Assembly (NCBI GenBank): GCA_009746045.1
Contig: RPFO01000819.1
Coordinates: forward strand, 1,384,108-1,448,107
Length of the DNA stretch: 64,000 nt
From: Mesostigma viride
Lineage: Eukaryota; Streptophyta; Mesostigmatophyceae; Mesostigmatales; Mesostigmataceae
Direction: 5' to 3'
Part shown: positions 27,846 to 38,795 of the stretch, in pieces
Position numbering within the stretch: the first letter of the stretch is position 1
Layout of the letters: the number at the start of each line of letters is the position of its first letter
Translations under genes and position numbers: made by a program
Notes under the pieces: generated by a model
What the model was told of the DNA's origin: nothing
The model's database searches: none
What the model saw: the letters and a program-made list of their open reading frames with translations, nothing else

Positions 27846-27964
27846 CAAGGAGACAACCAGCGCAGGTCAGAAATCGGGAGAATCCGGACCATGGTAGCTC
27901 GAGCCTGCCGTTATCTTGTCCGCGTGTTCGTGGCTTGCGTGTAGAGCGACTAGATGACCTAGAC
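27846..27964 (-). mobile_element. retroposon family R, internally deleted copy
   Basis: 119 bases flanked by a 10-base perfect duplication GGCGTATTAT at 27836-27845 and 27965-27974. It matches the 175-base copy at 28270 at both ends but lacks an internal segment after GCGTGTTCG. Confidence 0.75.
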
Positions 27965-28269
27965 GGCGTATTATGATAGTAATGATCACGGGTGCCAATA
28001 GAGGTTGCTGCTGGCTGGTCCGAGTTGGAGCTAGAAAACCCTCGCGACAAAAATGTTATCGCTGTTTCGGTAAACGGCGACAAAGCGGAATTACGGAAGT
28101 TTGCTGGACAGTGCTTTCTTTTCCCGTTGCGTCACTGAAAAGGTAAACGGTCTTGCGATGTCAAAACAGCAGCAAGTAGCAGTCGCTGTGTTTAATTGCA
28201 ATGTGGTAGTTTGATTTAACACATATACTGCCTGAAGCTTTTCAAGGCTTGCTGGGATGTTGCCCATAT

Positions 28270-28444
28270 CAAGGAGACAACCAGCGCAGGCCAGAAATCG
28301 GGAGAATCCGGACCATGGTAGCTCGAGCCTGCCGTTATCTTGTCCGCGTGTTCGAGTCGTTCAGGATGATGAAGATGAATGGTGATGGAAATGTGTATCC
28401 TTGTGCATTGAAATTATGGCTGGCTTACGTGTAGAGCGACTAGA
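28270..28444 (-). mobile_element. retroposon family R, longest clean copy
   Basis: 175 bases from CAAGGAGACAACCAGCGCAG to GTAGAGCGACTAGA, flanked by a 9-base perfect duplication TGCCCATAT at 28261-28269 and 28445-28453. There are no inverted termini, which argues against a cut-and-paste element. It contains GTTCGAGTCGTTC, similar to a pol III B box, but a convincing A box is lacking. Confidence 0.75.
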
Positions 28445-28454
28445 TGCCCATATG

Positions 28455-29170
28455 TTTCTAACGCTATAACTCTTGTCCAAGTGATGAAGACTGGCTTGGA
28501 AACTTGAGCTCGTCATGTTTACATTGTTATTGTGTTACAATACGTGCCTCTTTTCAGAATATGTTTCATATGTAATGCGAGGCTTCAGCATCATGGTTTA
28601 GCACCGTGGTGGCAGCCAAGCCTCTAATGACAATCTTGGACCTCACCTTGGCCTACGCAAATATTTGCTTCTTGTTTCACTCTTTGGACTGAGCTAGCTT
28701 TACACCTGCTATTTGGCCTGCACCATCGTCCCTGGCTGCCAGTTACATTTTGTGCCCCCCCCCCCTGGCAGGCTGCAGGGTCTAGGATAGCGAGGGTGTA
28801 ACGTAGACATGTTGTGGGCACCCTCAGTGCATTTTCAGGACCAGCCATGACCTGGCCATGCCTTCTTTCTTAGCACATTGAACATGACTTGTCAGAGTGC
28901 TTTTTGGTCACTCGTGTAACGACCCCCCTACATTCATAAATCGTAAACAATTATATAATGAGCATATTTCATGGAAGTAAAGCATTTCAACTCTTGAGCA
29001 TATCATAAAAGTTAATGGTTCCATACCGTACCCATGGATGTGTTGACGTGTGTGAGTTATTACAAATGGTATCCATCTTTAAAATGTCCTCATTTGAGGA
29101 CATTTTCTTGCAGTGATTAGACATCAAGGTTCTAGATACTTTGCCCTTGCACTTGCCCTTGCCCACACTC
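28455..29170. other. no gene recognised
   Basis: AT-rich sequence with a short C run at 28757-28766 and a small dyad (AATGTCCTCATTTGAGGACATT, 29083-29104). Nothing else supported. Confidence 0.35.
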
Positions 29171-29178
29171 AATCCTGC

Positions 29179-29562
29179 TCACACGCACACGCACACGCAC
29201 ACGCACACGCACACGCACACGCACACGCACACGCACACGCACACGCACACGCACACGCACACGCACACGCACACGCACACGCACACGCACACGCACACGC
29301 ACACGCACACGCACACGCACACGCACACGCACACGCACACGCACACGCACACGCACACGCACACGCACACGCACACGCACACGCACACGCACACGCACAC
29401 GCACACGCACACGCACACGCACACGCACACGCACACGCACACGCACACGCACACGCACACGCACACGCACACGCACACGCACACGCACACGCACACGCAC
29501 ACGCACACGCACACGCACACGCACACGCACACGCACACGACCACGACCACGACCACGACCAT
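29179..29562. repeat. (CACACG)n microsatellite, then (CACGAC)n
   Basis: About 60 uninterrupted hexamers CACACG from 29179 to 29538, followed by four CACGAC units. Frames across it encode only His-Ala, His-Thr, Arg-Val or Cys-Val dipeptides and are not genes. Confidence 0.97.
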
Positions 29563-29731
29563 GGAAGTAACTAATGTCTAACTAAATTAGTTGTTTCACA
29601 ACTACAATAGAATAGTTGTCGATCTCACTTCATATGTCTTAATGGATCTATGATTCCATGTTGTTGCTTGATATGGCAAGTAACACAACAATCGAACACT
29701 TTTGACACACCCACACACCTTGGCACAATTC

Positions 29732-29985
29732 AGGGTGGCCCTATGTGGTCGCTTGATGTGCCATAATAAGTTAGACTAGTTCACGGCAAATCACGGCTCA
29801 TCAATCACACAACCATGCCAAGACTTTATTGAAAACTTGAATACGATTCAGGTGGCCCTATGTGGTCGCTGGATGTGCCATAATAAGTTAGACTACTTCA
29901 TGGCAAATCACGGCTCATCAATCACACAACCATGCAAAGACTTTATTGAAAACTTGAACACAATTCAGGTGGCCAGCTGTCGCAG
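29732..29985. repeat. 116-base tandem duplication
   Basis: The block starting GGTGGCCCTATGTGGTCGC (29735) repeats at 29851 and begins a third time at 29968. The third start coincides with the stop codon of the minus-strand coding fragment next door, so the array is probably its duplicated 3' UTR. Confidence 0.75.
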
Positions 29986-30251
29986 CTGCTTCCAAGCATC
30001 GATGGTAGCGTGCTCTTTCTTAAGCAGTTTTTGATAGTCGTTCCAGCTGCATTCCCGCAATTTCTCCTCTGGAACAACCTCGAGAAGGAACCCGCCGGTG
30101 ATACAATTCTACAGTCGGTTGCCTTGGGAGCGTTGCCCTCGGCGTCTTTCATCGTGACGATGACGAGGGCTTTACAGTGCCTATAGTCAACTAAGCCAGC
30201 ATCCAGCATCCTCTGGGAGAATGCTGGATGCCCGGACGTGTCTTCTGCCAT
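29971..30251 (-). pseudogene. unrecognised protein C-terminus, one frameshift
   Basis: From an ATG at 30251 the minus strand encodes MAEDTSGHPAFSQRMLDAG, LVDYRHCKALVIVTMKDAEG and CRIVSPAGSF. After one frameshift near 30090 it continues EVVPEEKLRECSWNDYQKLL, KKEHATIDAWKQLRQLAT and a stop at about 29971. The second half is strongly helix-like and protein-like in composition. I cannot name the family. The frameshift and repeat context suggest a captured or decayed gene end. Confidence 0.4.
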
Positions 30252-30975
30252 CCCCTCGCGAAGTCTGTCACTCAGCTATTCTGCGTCTTCAGTTCAGGGT
30301 TCTCAGCCGTCAATGGAAGCAGCTAGCAAACTGGAAGCCCACCATGTGTTAGGCGCTGCATGCTGAGCAGAATAATTTAATAAACCGCTAGCCATGTAAC
30401 CAAGGCCTTTCCCCGCTTTCCCCTGCTTTTTCCTGCTAAAAAACAGGGGTGGCCCTTAACCCGACTTTGCCTCCCCGCCCCCCCCCCCCACCCCCCCCAA
30501 AACGTGCCAAAACGGTCCCAACAAGAATTTTACCATGCGAAGTCGATGTCGCTGATTCCAAATCCGTGCTCAGAATGACAATCTGCCCAGTCCTGCGAAT
30601 GCCAGGAGTTTTGCAATTAAGGTGGCCCTTAGCCGGGTGGATTACCTTACCGACACGGGAGATTACCGCGACGGATCTTAGTTGAGAAGTTACCACCGGT
30701 AAATTAGGTGCCAGTGATCCGATGCTGTAAGATTACGTTTTAGTAATAAGTTACTAAGGGGGTCTTTGCCTGTCCACGGCCAGATGGATAATTATATATT
30801 GTAATGGTGAAGTGGGAGAACGTGCGTGTCTATTAGCAAATGCAGCGAAATATAAAAATGTAGTTATCAGCCTTTGTCGCCTGTTCAGCAGTTGTCGTTG
30901 TCGGCCGTTGTCAGTAAGCGGCTATAGATTATGTGTGCTGGGGCCGGTGAAAAGACGCTAGCAAAGTTCGTCTGA

Positions 30976-33037
30976 ATGGCGTCCAATAGAGGGGATTTCA
31001 TTCTTATAGTGGATTGTTCGACGAGGAGAAGGCGAGGTTGCTGGCGGAGAATGCGAAAGAGCAGAGGGAAGCAGCGGAAGCCGTGCGTGGAAGATGAGGT
31101 AACGGGATGGAGTGTGGGCCCTGGCTTCTGGTTATGAAATGATGGCGGTTGCAGGCCAGCCGTGCTCGCTGGTAATGGGTGTGTGGTGTTGAAATCCAAG
31201 TTCTGCGCTTATTCTCTTCTTTGGTCAATGATTGAAGGGATGTCGCCTTTTTTATTTTTGTGCATCTGCGTCCCGTCGTGACTGCCTCGTCATGGACGCC
31301 CAGGCGTAGAAGTTCGAACGAGGGAATGATTTTTCAAACGCCTGGATATGTTATGATGGTACGAATAAATGGTAATGGGTAGAGGCGGCCAAAATTTTGT
31401 TGGAAGTGTGCCAACGCCGCACATACGACTTGAACAACCCTAGGTATCTTAGGAAAAGGAAGCACGGATACGTCGGAGTGGAGGAAGAGGAAGACGGTGA
31501 CGATGGTGAAGACGGAGAGGTTTACAATGGAGGCCTTGAGAATGGGGAGACATTGAAGCAGGAGAGCAGGCTAGCGGTGAGTGGCCCGTCATGAATTACA
31601 TTGTGGTTGCAGTTGTTAGCTAGGCGTGTTGATTGCTTCTTGCCGCGGGTAATCGCTAGCATGCATAACCTTCTTTTTTCAACAGGTGTTCTGGTGCATT
31701 GACTGCCGCAAAGCAATTAATGGGACTGATTATGTGCCTATCATGCCGTTTGGGAATCATACATTGCCAACAATTTGTGTTTAGAAGGCGCGCCTTCAGA
31801 AGCATATTCAGCACCGCACGAACCAGGTGCTGAAGGCGTGCTTGGAGAGGAAGGGGTATAAAGTGCGCATGACTGCATCGAAGAAGAAGAAGAAGCAGCA
31901 GGAATCGGGCAAGACCATGATAACCGAGCCAGGATTGGCTTTCGTGCATGCAGTACATGGTGCGGCGCAGGCAGTGAATGCTGCATCGATTGCAGCGGTG
32001 CAGCCTGTGGCCATGGCGGTGCAGCGCACGGGTCCTGATGTGTGGGCGTTGGCGAAGGAGATTCACGATGCTGTCATGGCCACATTGTCAAGCCAAGGAA
32101 TGGGTGTTGGTTCCAGTCAGGTGCCTCGCCCGGAGGAAGCTTTTCTGCTGTAAGCAGAGGTGCGGCATCAAGCATTTGCAATCGCCATGAGAGCAGTGGA
32201 GATGTCTGCGGCATGAAGCATTTGCAATCGCCACGAGAGCAGTGGAGATGTCTGCGGCATTTGGAGATCTGCAGACAATTGCAGGAGGACATTGTGCGGT
32301 ACGCTTGTAGGGTGTATGCTGTGTTCCGCTCGCTAATGGACATGTGCCCCTGTAACCTCTTCCAGGCTAGTATCTGCTATCCACCTGTTCAGGCTTGAAA
32401 AGTAAATTGCTGTACGGTTCACAATTGGCATGGCTTGACATGCACGCGTCCTTGACTGTGGTCTGCATGGGTTTGGGTTTTAGCGGTTTACATCAGACTC
32501 TGCTGTGTATCTGCTTAATCAGCCGACGTGTCACATGGGGACAGCAACGGCGCTGGGATGCAGCCCGGTGTGAATGCGAGTAAGGTACGCGCTGTCATGC
32601 ATGGCGGATGGGGCGTGGAAGCCACGACCCACGTTTTTGTGTTTGCACGGGGGGCTAGGGTGCAAGTTGTTGTGTTGCCCTGTCATTCATATGGCCATGG
32701 ATACGCGGGAAGCTTTCCCCGTACCCATACTTAATGATGCATGGACTGGTTGTGACAGCCAAGGGTTTAGCTGTCGTGGGTTTGCTGAGTAATCATGGCA
32801 GTCTGCTAGGCTGGTGCTAGAACAGCCATAGCGCGGTTACTGCTATGTCTTGCCCGTGCTAACTGATGCTGCAGCCACATGTGCGTGGAGCGCGAATCGT
32901 CCCGTGAGGAGAAGGAGGAGGCGGGGCCGGTGCACCCACGGTCAGGCCGGTCCGGAGAAGAAGCAGGCGGAGCACCCAGTGTGGGAGAAGGAGAAGGCGG
33001 GGAAGCACTGAAGCTCCACCCCGTGTCAGGCCTCTAG
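30976..33037 (+). CDS. candidate cargo gene: basic/acidic protein with a CxxC-HxxH finger
   Basis: A multi-exon model can be read inside the giant CACTA element. Exon 1 30976-31098 (MASNRGDFILIVDCSTRRRR..., 41 codons) ends at GT; exon 2 31385-31576 (64 codons, AAKILLEVCQRRTYDL, then an acidic EEEEDGDDGEDGE stretch) ends at GTGAGT; exon 3 opens at 31686 with VFWCIDCRKAINGTDY. All joins are phase 0. A TAG at 31782-31784 would end it, but the same TAG is the 3' end of a possible 51-base intron (31734-31784); removing it joins to KARLQKHIQHRTNQV, completing C-x2-C ... H-x2-H, and the frame runs on to TAA at 32151-32153 with a KKKKK cluster. A GTAAGC donor at 32150 and an acceptor at 32874 could add a Glu-rich last exon ending at TAG 33035-33037. 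It looks like a DNA-binding protein; no family is recognised. If not spliced this way it is a pseudogene. Confidence 0.4.
32160..32260. repeat. 46-base tandem duplication
   Basis: GCGGCATCAAGCATTTGCAA... occurs at about 32162 and again, slightly changed, at 32209, inside the candidate gene's last intron or 3' region. Confidence 0.7.
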
Positions 33038-33069
33038 TATAGGTGGCTAAACCCATGCACCTGCAGGTT

Positions 33070-33530
33070 GTAGCTCAGAATGTATTAAAAATCATATGCC
33101 CCTTTTCAGGTATATGTGTAACAGTGACTCCCAACGGATATATGTTCCTAATTTGTTAAATTCTTACTGAATAATTGTTGTCTTTATGAACCCATGAAGA
33201 GCAAAGCCCGGTGGGGAGTACATGTAACGCATTACCACGAGAAGGGGTCCCCACACCGCATTTCTTCGCTCTCTGTTCCTATGCAGAACAAGAAGAGGTG
33301 GAAGACCAATGTCCCGGCTCACACGCCAGCCCCTGTGGGTAAGCCCCCTCCCCCAAAGCGGAAGGGGCGCTTTGGGGAGAAGTGTAGTTAGGATTTTGTA
33401 GACTAGATAGCTTAGAGTTAGCTTATTTCGATGTCGCGGCTTGACCCACCTCCACCCATTCAGCAAGGAATATGTGCTACATGATCTCCCAACGGAGGCA
33501 TGTTATAATTTTATTTGATTGTTTAATGTA
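33070..33530 (+). repeat. two LINE 3' ends, family I
   Basis: At 33070-33165 lies a 3' UTR end (TATGCCCCTT...GACTCCCAACGG...TTCCTAATTTG). At 33240-33530 lies the last coding segment of the 7836-type LINE (KKRWKTNVPAHTPAPVGKPP) with its 3' UTR, the ATCTCCCAACGGAGGCATG hairpin and a weak T-rich tail. Both are heavily 5'-truncated. Confidence 0.6.
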
Positions 33531-33635
33531 GTGTCTTGGGGCATGATGCAGATGAGATTTGTAACTTCCGTGTAATTATGTTTCTATAGAGATTAGCATA
33601 GTACTATAAACATCCATCCATGACACCATACCATT

Positions 33636-34223
33636 CCATCCATCCATCCATCCATCCATCCATCCATCCATCCATCCATCCATCCATCCATCCATCCATC
33701 CATCCATCCATCCATCCATCCATCCATCCATCCATCCATCCATCCATCCATCCATCCATCCATCCATCCATCCATCCATCCATCCATCCATCCATCCATC
33801 CATCCATCCATCCATCCATCCATCCATCCATCCATCCATCCATCCATCCATCCATCCATCCATCCATCCATCCATCCATCCATCCATCCATCCATCCATC
33901 CATCCATCCATCCATCCATCCATCCATCCATCCATCCATCCATCCATCCATCCATCCATCCATCCATCCATCCATCCATCCATCCATCCATCCATCCATC
34001 CATCCATCCATCCATCCATCCATCCATCCATCCATCCATCCATCCATCCATCCATCCATCCATCCATCCATCCATCCATCCATCCATCCATCCATCCATC
34101 CATCCATCCATCCATCCATCCATCCATCCATCCATCCATCCATCCATCCATCCATCCATCCATCCATCCATCCATCCATCCATCCATCCATCCATCCATC
34201 CATCCATCCATCCATCCATCCAT
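33636..34223. repeat. (CATC)n microsatellite, about 588 bases
   Basis: About 147 perfect tetranucleotide units. It is open in several frames (Met-Asp-Gly-Trp or Ile-His-Pro-Ser repeats), which is a by-product of a stop-free unit and not coding. Confidence 0.98.
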
Positions 34224-34235
34224 TGATCGGGGTAT

Positions 34236-34278
34236 CAAGGAGACAACCAGCGCAGGCCAGAAATCGGGAGAATCAGAA
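34236..34278 (-). mobile_element. retroposon family R, 43-base truncated copy
   Basis: CAAGGAGACAACCAGCGCAG... flanked by a 10-base perfect duplication ATCGGGGTAT at 34226-34235 and 34279-34288. It keeps only the terminal 43 bases of the family. Confidence 0.7.
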
Positions 34279-34499
34279 ATCGGGGTATAGTCCTAGTACA
34301 GCCATGCTACGTCCTGGCTATGATGAGATTACTTGCCCACGCTCCTAGTGTTATGCCATGCTCACATGGGTCTTATTGCACCCACAGATTGCCGGATCGT
34401 TAGCGTGTCCGTTTAGCTAGCGTTCCCGAATGCAGCTGTGGCATGCCTTAGGCATGAAGGAGACTGGGGGTCTCTGCCCTTTCTCCTGTTGTGCACACA

Positions 34500-34925
34500 C
34501 AGGGATTAAAAGCACTTCGGTGCTCCGTGACTCCCCAACGGGAGCACGTGTTTAATTAATTAATTAATTAATTAATTAATTAATTAATTAATTAATTAAT
34601 TAATCGGGGTTAACTAATGCTCCTTGACTCCCTAATGGGGGCATGAGTTTAATAAATGAATTAAGTAGTTAGTTAATAAATCAGGTTGATTCAGATGAGG
34701 TCCCTGCTGGTTCCTTGTGGACTGGCCAGCCAGGGAGATATCTTCTTACATGGTCAGGCCCTTGCCGACCATGTAAGAACGAACCTGTTAGGCGACGCAG
34801 TGGCCAACATTGGACATACCGCCATATGTTTGTCTCCGCGATATGATTTTAGCTGACATGCAGAGCACAGACACTGTTGGCGTCATCCGCTCAACCCCTC
34901 TTATTCAGACATGGGACCTCGGATA
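34500..34925 (+). pseudogene. LINE 3' ends (hairpin family II) and a LINE coding scrap
   Basis: GTGCTCCGTGACTCCCCAAC... hairpin then a 50-base (TTAA)n tail (34553-34604), followed by a second, mutated copy of the same ending (34613-34680). From 34690 a short frame reads WTGQPGRYLLTWSGPC, the LINE C-terminal GQPGR-h-L-h-W motif, before degrading. Confidence 0.5.
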
Positions 34926-35790
34926 TGTAGGATTAGTAGCGTTGCCCAGGCGGACATTGTCAAAGACTACGACCCCCCAGTTGTGGGTCCTAGGAAATTT
35001 AACAAGCATGATTGTCTCCTTGTTGATAGGCATTAATTAATCCTTGATGATAGGCATTGCTTGCGTGCAAGAGTAGCTCGAGGCCCATATTTTAGACTAC
35101 TAGCTGAGCTGTGGACATACATGTAGTTATTGACGTCTTGACGGATATTGACGTCTTGGGGTGACTTCCACTATATCTTCTTTGGGGAATTCAGAGATCC
35201 CGGTCCCCCAACATGGACATGAGACTAATTAAAATCAATTAATCAATGTCATGAATAGAGCGCGTTCATGACGTTCAGTCATGAACAGAGCCCTAACCTT
35301 AAACACATAAGAAAACAATTATGGCGGGCCATGTGACCAATGTAAGAAGCTTAGCCCCCAAACATATTGTTGTCTCACGTAATGAATCACTTGCTGATCA
35401 ACAAATCGATGGTTATCTCATAGGCACAATGTACCTCTGACCATCATTGCTGGCCCATGCATGCATGCACCAATGGCAGCCTACATGACACATACATCGC
35501 TTATTTGCCATGTAAAAAATGCGACAAAGTGTCCATATAGGTACTCATAGATTAGCACAAATTCCTTAGCACGATGTGGACAACTTTACTTAACGGTGAA
35601 AGCCTGTCTCGCCCTTATTGCCTTGAGGGTTCCCGGCGATAGGTCCTGTCTGTTGGTCGACATTTTTCTTTTGCAGCTGGCCATCGTCGGTAGGTATGAA
35701 TGATCTCGATGCTAGCAATTACGATGATGATACCCGAGGTAGTCTATACCTCGGATCGAGAGCTTCTTCTTGTATGGCAATGCCGGCAGG
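34926..35790. other. no gene recognised
   Basis: AT-rich sequence with no family features. A short direct repeat, TCATGAATAGAGC...TCATGAACAGAGC, occurs near 35250-35290. Confidence 0.35.
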
Positions 35791-36460
35791 GCGATGACGG
35801 TGACGGCCGTCACCGTCATCGCTCTCGACGGGCGTGATGGAAAGGACCTGTTTGATAGGCGGCAGCTATTTTTAATATAGGTCGTTTACTATTACTCCCA
35901 ATAAAGAGTTATGAGGTTGGCCCTCGGCATGGCGATCACGGGGCGATGACGGGGCGATGACGGGGCGATGACGGGGCGTTGACGCGCGTGATGAATAGGA
36001 TCTGTTTGATAGGCGGCGGCTATTGGTAATATAGTTTGTTGATTAAGAGAAGAGTTTAGATGTTGGCCCGTCGAGGGCGATGACGGTGACGGCGTCACCG
36101 TCATCGCCCTCGACGGGCGTCATGAATACGACCTTTTTTATATGCGGCGGCTATTGGTAATATAGGTCGTTGACTATTACTCCGAATAAAGAGTTAAGAG
36201 GTTGGCCCTCGGCATGGCGATCACGGGGCGATGACGGGGCGATGACGGGGCGTTGACGCGCGTGATGAATAGGATCTGTTTGATAGGCGGCGGCTATTGG
36301 TAATATAGATTGTTGATTAAGAGAAGAGTTTAGATGTTGGCCCGTCGAGGGCGATGACGGTGACGGCGTCACCGTCATCGCCCTCGACGGGCGTCATGAA
36401 TACGACCTGTTTGATATGCGGCGGCTATTGGTAATATAGGTCGTTGATTATGCCCGTCGG
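35791..36460. repeat. 285-base tandem repeat with perfect hairpins
   Basis: Units starting GTTGGCCCTCGGCATGGCG recur at 35916 and 36201. Each carries GGGGCGATGAC runs, AATAGGATCTGTTTGATAGG and a hairpin. At 36066-36118 two perfect 25-base arms (GCCCGTCGAGGGCGATGACG...) surround a 3-base loop, and the same hairpin recurs near 36340-36392. A shorter perfect 32-base palindrome (GCGATGACGGTGACGG and its inverse) lies at about 35791-35822. Confidence 0.85.
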
Positions 36461-36536
36461 TATTTACATGTAGGGATAAAGAGGTGGGCCCTCGGGAATT
36501 ACATCGGGCTGTACTAGGCCGGTATACCGTAGTTGT

Positions 36537-37060
36537 GTATCACCACCCTCCTTCCCACGGCAGGACCCGCTGTTGTACTGGCGGCAGTTGTGTACCACCT
36601 GTACGGTATTTGTGTACCACCCCCCTCCTTCCCACGGCAGGTACGCAGCGCCCGGCTGTTGTCCTGGCTGCAGTTGTGTACCACCTGTACGGTATTTGTG
36701 TACCACCCCCTCCTTCCCACGGCAGGTACGCAGCGCCCGGCTGTTGTCCTGGCTGCAGTTGTGTACCACCTGTACGGTATTTGTGTACCACCCCCCTCCT
36801 TCCCACGGCAGGTACGCAGCGCCCGGCTGTTGTCCTGGCTGCAGTTGTGTACCACCTGTACGGTATTTGTGTACCACCCCCCTCCTTCCCACGGCAGGTA
36901 CGCAGCGCCCGGCTGTTGTCCTGGCTGCAGTTGTGTACCACCTGTACGGTATTTGTGTACCACCCCCCTCCTTCCCACGGCAGGTACGCAGCGCCCGGCT
37001 GTTGTCCTGGCTGCAGTTGTGTACCACCTGTACGGTATTTGTGTACCACCACCCTCCATG
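36537..37060. repeat. 86-base minisatellite, about six units
   Basis: Unit TGTGTACCACCTGTACGGTA... through CCTCCTTCCCACGGCAGG and CGGCTGTTGTCCTGGCTGCA, period 85-86 bases. The right palindrome arm has about one diverged unit at the corresponding place (49020-49050). Long frames across it in several frames on both strands come from a unit without stops. Confidence 0.95.
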
Positions 37061-37279
37061 GCCCATGCAGCCCGGCCCGGCATCGTGCCGTCGCCGACCC
37101 GACAACGTTTTCTCGAACAACACGAATTTGAATTTTAGGCACTGGAGCGGCTGGCACGCTAGCGGCACGACCAACGGAACAAGAGAACCGAGAAACTGTG
37201 GCCGCCAGGAGGATAAAGGTTTCAAGGCGCATGCGTTTGAGGCTAGCCAGAACCGAATGCGAGGTTTTACTTTATCAAA

Positions 37280-37470
37280 CCGATGTATATCAATGTGGCC
37301 AGAATTCTTTTCCAGTTGCGGGGTCGTGTGTCGCCAATTTGTTGTTGGGCCGGGCACTTTAATCGTGATTGCAAGAAGTCAGTTCACGACGCCGTTAGCG
37401 TGGCATTTATGTACAGCAATTCATCGTTCGGCTTCTTTATCCTATCGGCAACTCCTCACGACGTGTGAGC
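37280..37470 (+). other. 61-codon frame identical in both palindrome arms
   Basis: The frame at 37283-37468 (plus) and 48607-48792 (minus) translates to the same 61 residues in both arms. It contains ICCWAGHFNRDC, which resembles the second half of a CCHC zinc knuckle (the first Cys pair is not in register). It may be a relic of a retroelement gag. The longer overlapping frame in the same region differs between arms at many residues. Confidence 0.25.
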
Positions 37471-38052
37471 GTGAGTCGGTTGTCGTGTGAATGGACACTT
37501 TCTGGGAAAGTAAGTCACTAGAGTGCCAATTTCACCGATCGCAAAACATTTACCCAGTTTGGGCAGATAGACCTGGCTAAATACGAGGGCGAGCGGAAGT
37601 AATTGTTGATGCATAGCCATCTGCTTCCTGCGCTTTGTAATTGTAATGAGTTGTTCGCAAATCGGCGTCTCTAGCGGTTACTCCTCTGTGCACAGCTGGC
37701 TACCAAGAAGACTTCATTGGCAGCCGGACTGCGGATGCGCGTCGTTGGAATATTAGCAACGTTAACATGTTTGCTGCGTTTTTTGTGAAGCTTGTCTAGC
37801 CGACTGCATTTGGGAGACTTGGCAAGGTTGCCTCCAATCGTTGAAGTCACAACCTGGGTGTCAATTCACGTTTACTAGCCACGGTCATAGTAACATTCTA
37901 ATGGCATTTGTCCCAGTTTCAACATGGGTTTTCACTCTGATCTGATGGAGTTAAGGGCCTAGCTCCGTGGTTTTGTGTCATTGTAGCAGTTTAGTCGCCT
38001 GCTAACGTAGTGAATCTTCCATCCCACCTCTCCCACCCCCACCCGCACTTCT

Positions 38053-38616
<564 letters not shown>

Positions 38617-38683
38617 TCCCACCCCCCGCTCTCTTGTCCCTCCCGCACCCCTCCTCTCTCTTTCCCTTTCCCTTGGCTGTTGA

Positions 38684-38795
38684 GAAGGACTGGGGTGAAA
38701 AATCCAGACCGTTGGTGGCTGCCTTCAAGCAGGAAGTTTCAAGGATCAACAAGTTTTTGTGAGCTGTCTGATATGGTCACTGCTGCGACAAAGGT
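38684..38795 (+). other. exon-like block conserved in both arms
   Basis: Reads EKDWGEKSRPLVAAFKQEV then SRINKF and, in another frame, ELSDMVTAATK up to a GTGAGT donor; the CT tract upstream could serve as a polypyrimidine tract. The inverted copy is at 43496-43605. The frame break within 110 bases suggests a decayed exon. A second such block, after a CAG acceptor, is at 40353-40590 (ELWMYNIFPRRTCSRMELL), inverted at 41700-41937. I cannot assign either. Confidence 0.3.

Larger units (their letters stand above)
27443..30650. mobile_element. 3.2-kb segment bounded by 29-base inverted repeats
   Basis: GTAAGGTAATCCACCCGGCT... (27443-27471) returns inverted at 30622-30650. A second, inner inverted pair containing TAAGGGCCACCCCTG lies at about 27478-27494 and 30445-30460, and both ends carry long C runs (27497-27519 and 30478-30500). 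No target duplication is clear, so two nested insertions or one element with compound ends are both possible. Inside are two family R retroposons, the CACACG array and the fragment at 29971-30251. Confidence 0.5.

Noticed and set aside
28270-28444. Naming family R a tRNA-derived SINE
   Set aside because: A B-box-like GTTCGAGTC is present, but no A box at the right spacing on the same strand, and the retroposon orientation inferred from truncation is the opposite strand.
29113-29581. Long frames of His-Ala, His-Thr, Arg-Val and Cys-Val repeats
   Set aside because: They translate the (CACACG)n microsatellite; the unit has no stop in any frame on either strand.
33576-34348. 200-240-codon frames of Met-Asp-Gly-Trp and Ile-His-Pro-Ser
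   Set aside because: By-products of the (CATC)n tract.
36537-37060. Possible CRISPR-like array
   Set aside because: Units are contiguous 85-86-base minisatellite repeats without unique spacers, in a eukaryotic nuclear context. The same applies to TTACCACGTCGGAATC at 61158-61285.
36464-37490. Overlapping frames of 190-305 codons on both strands
   Set aside because: They arise from six stop-free 86-base units; no single frame is favoured and the right arm does not keep them.
38684-38795. SPX-domain exon
   Set aside because: The phrase KQEVSRINKF recalls SPX proteins, but the match is too short, the frame is broken and no second SPX segment follows.
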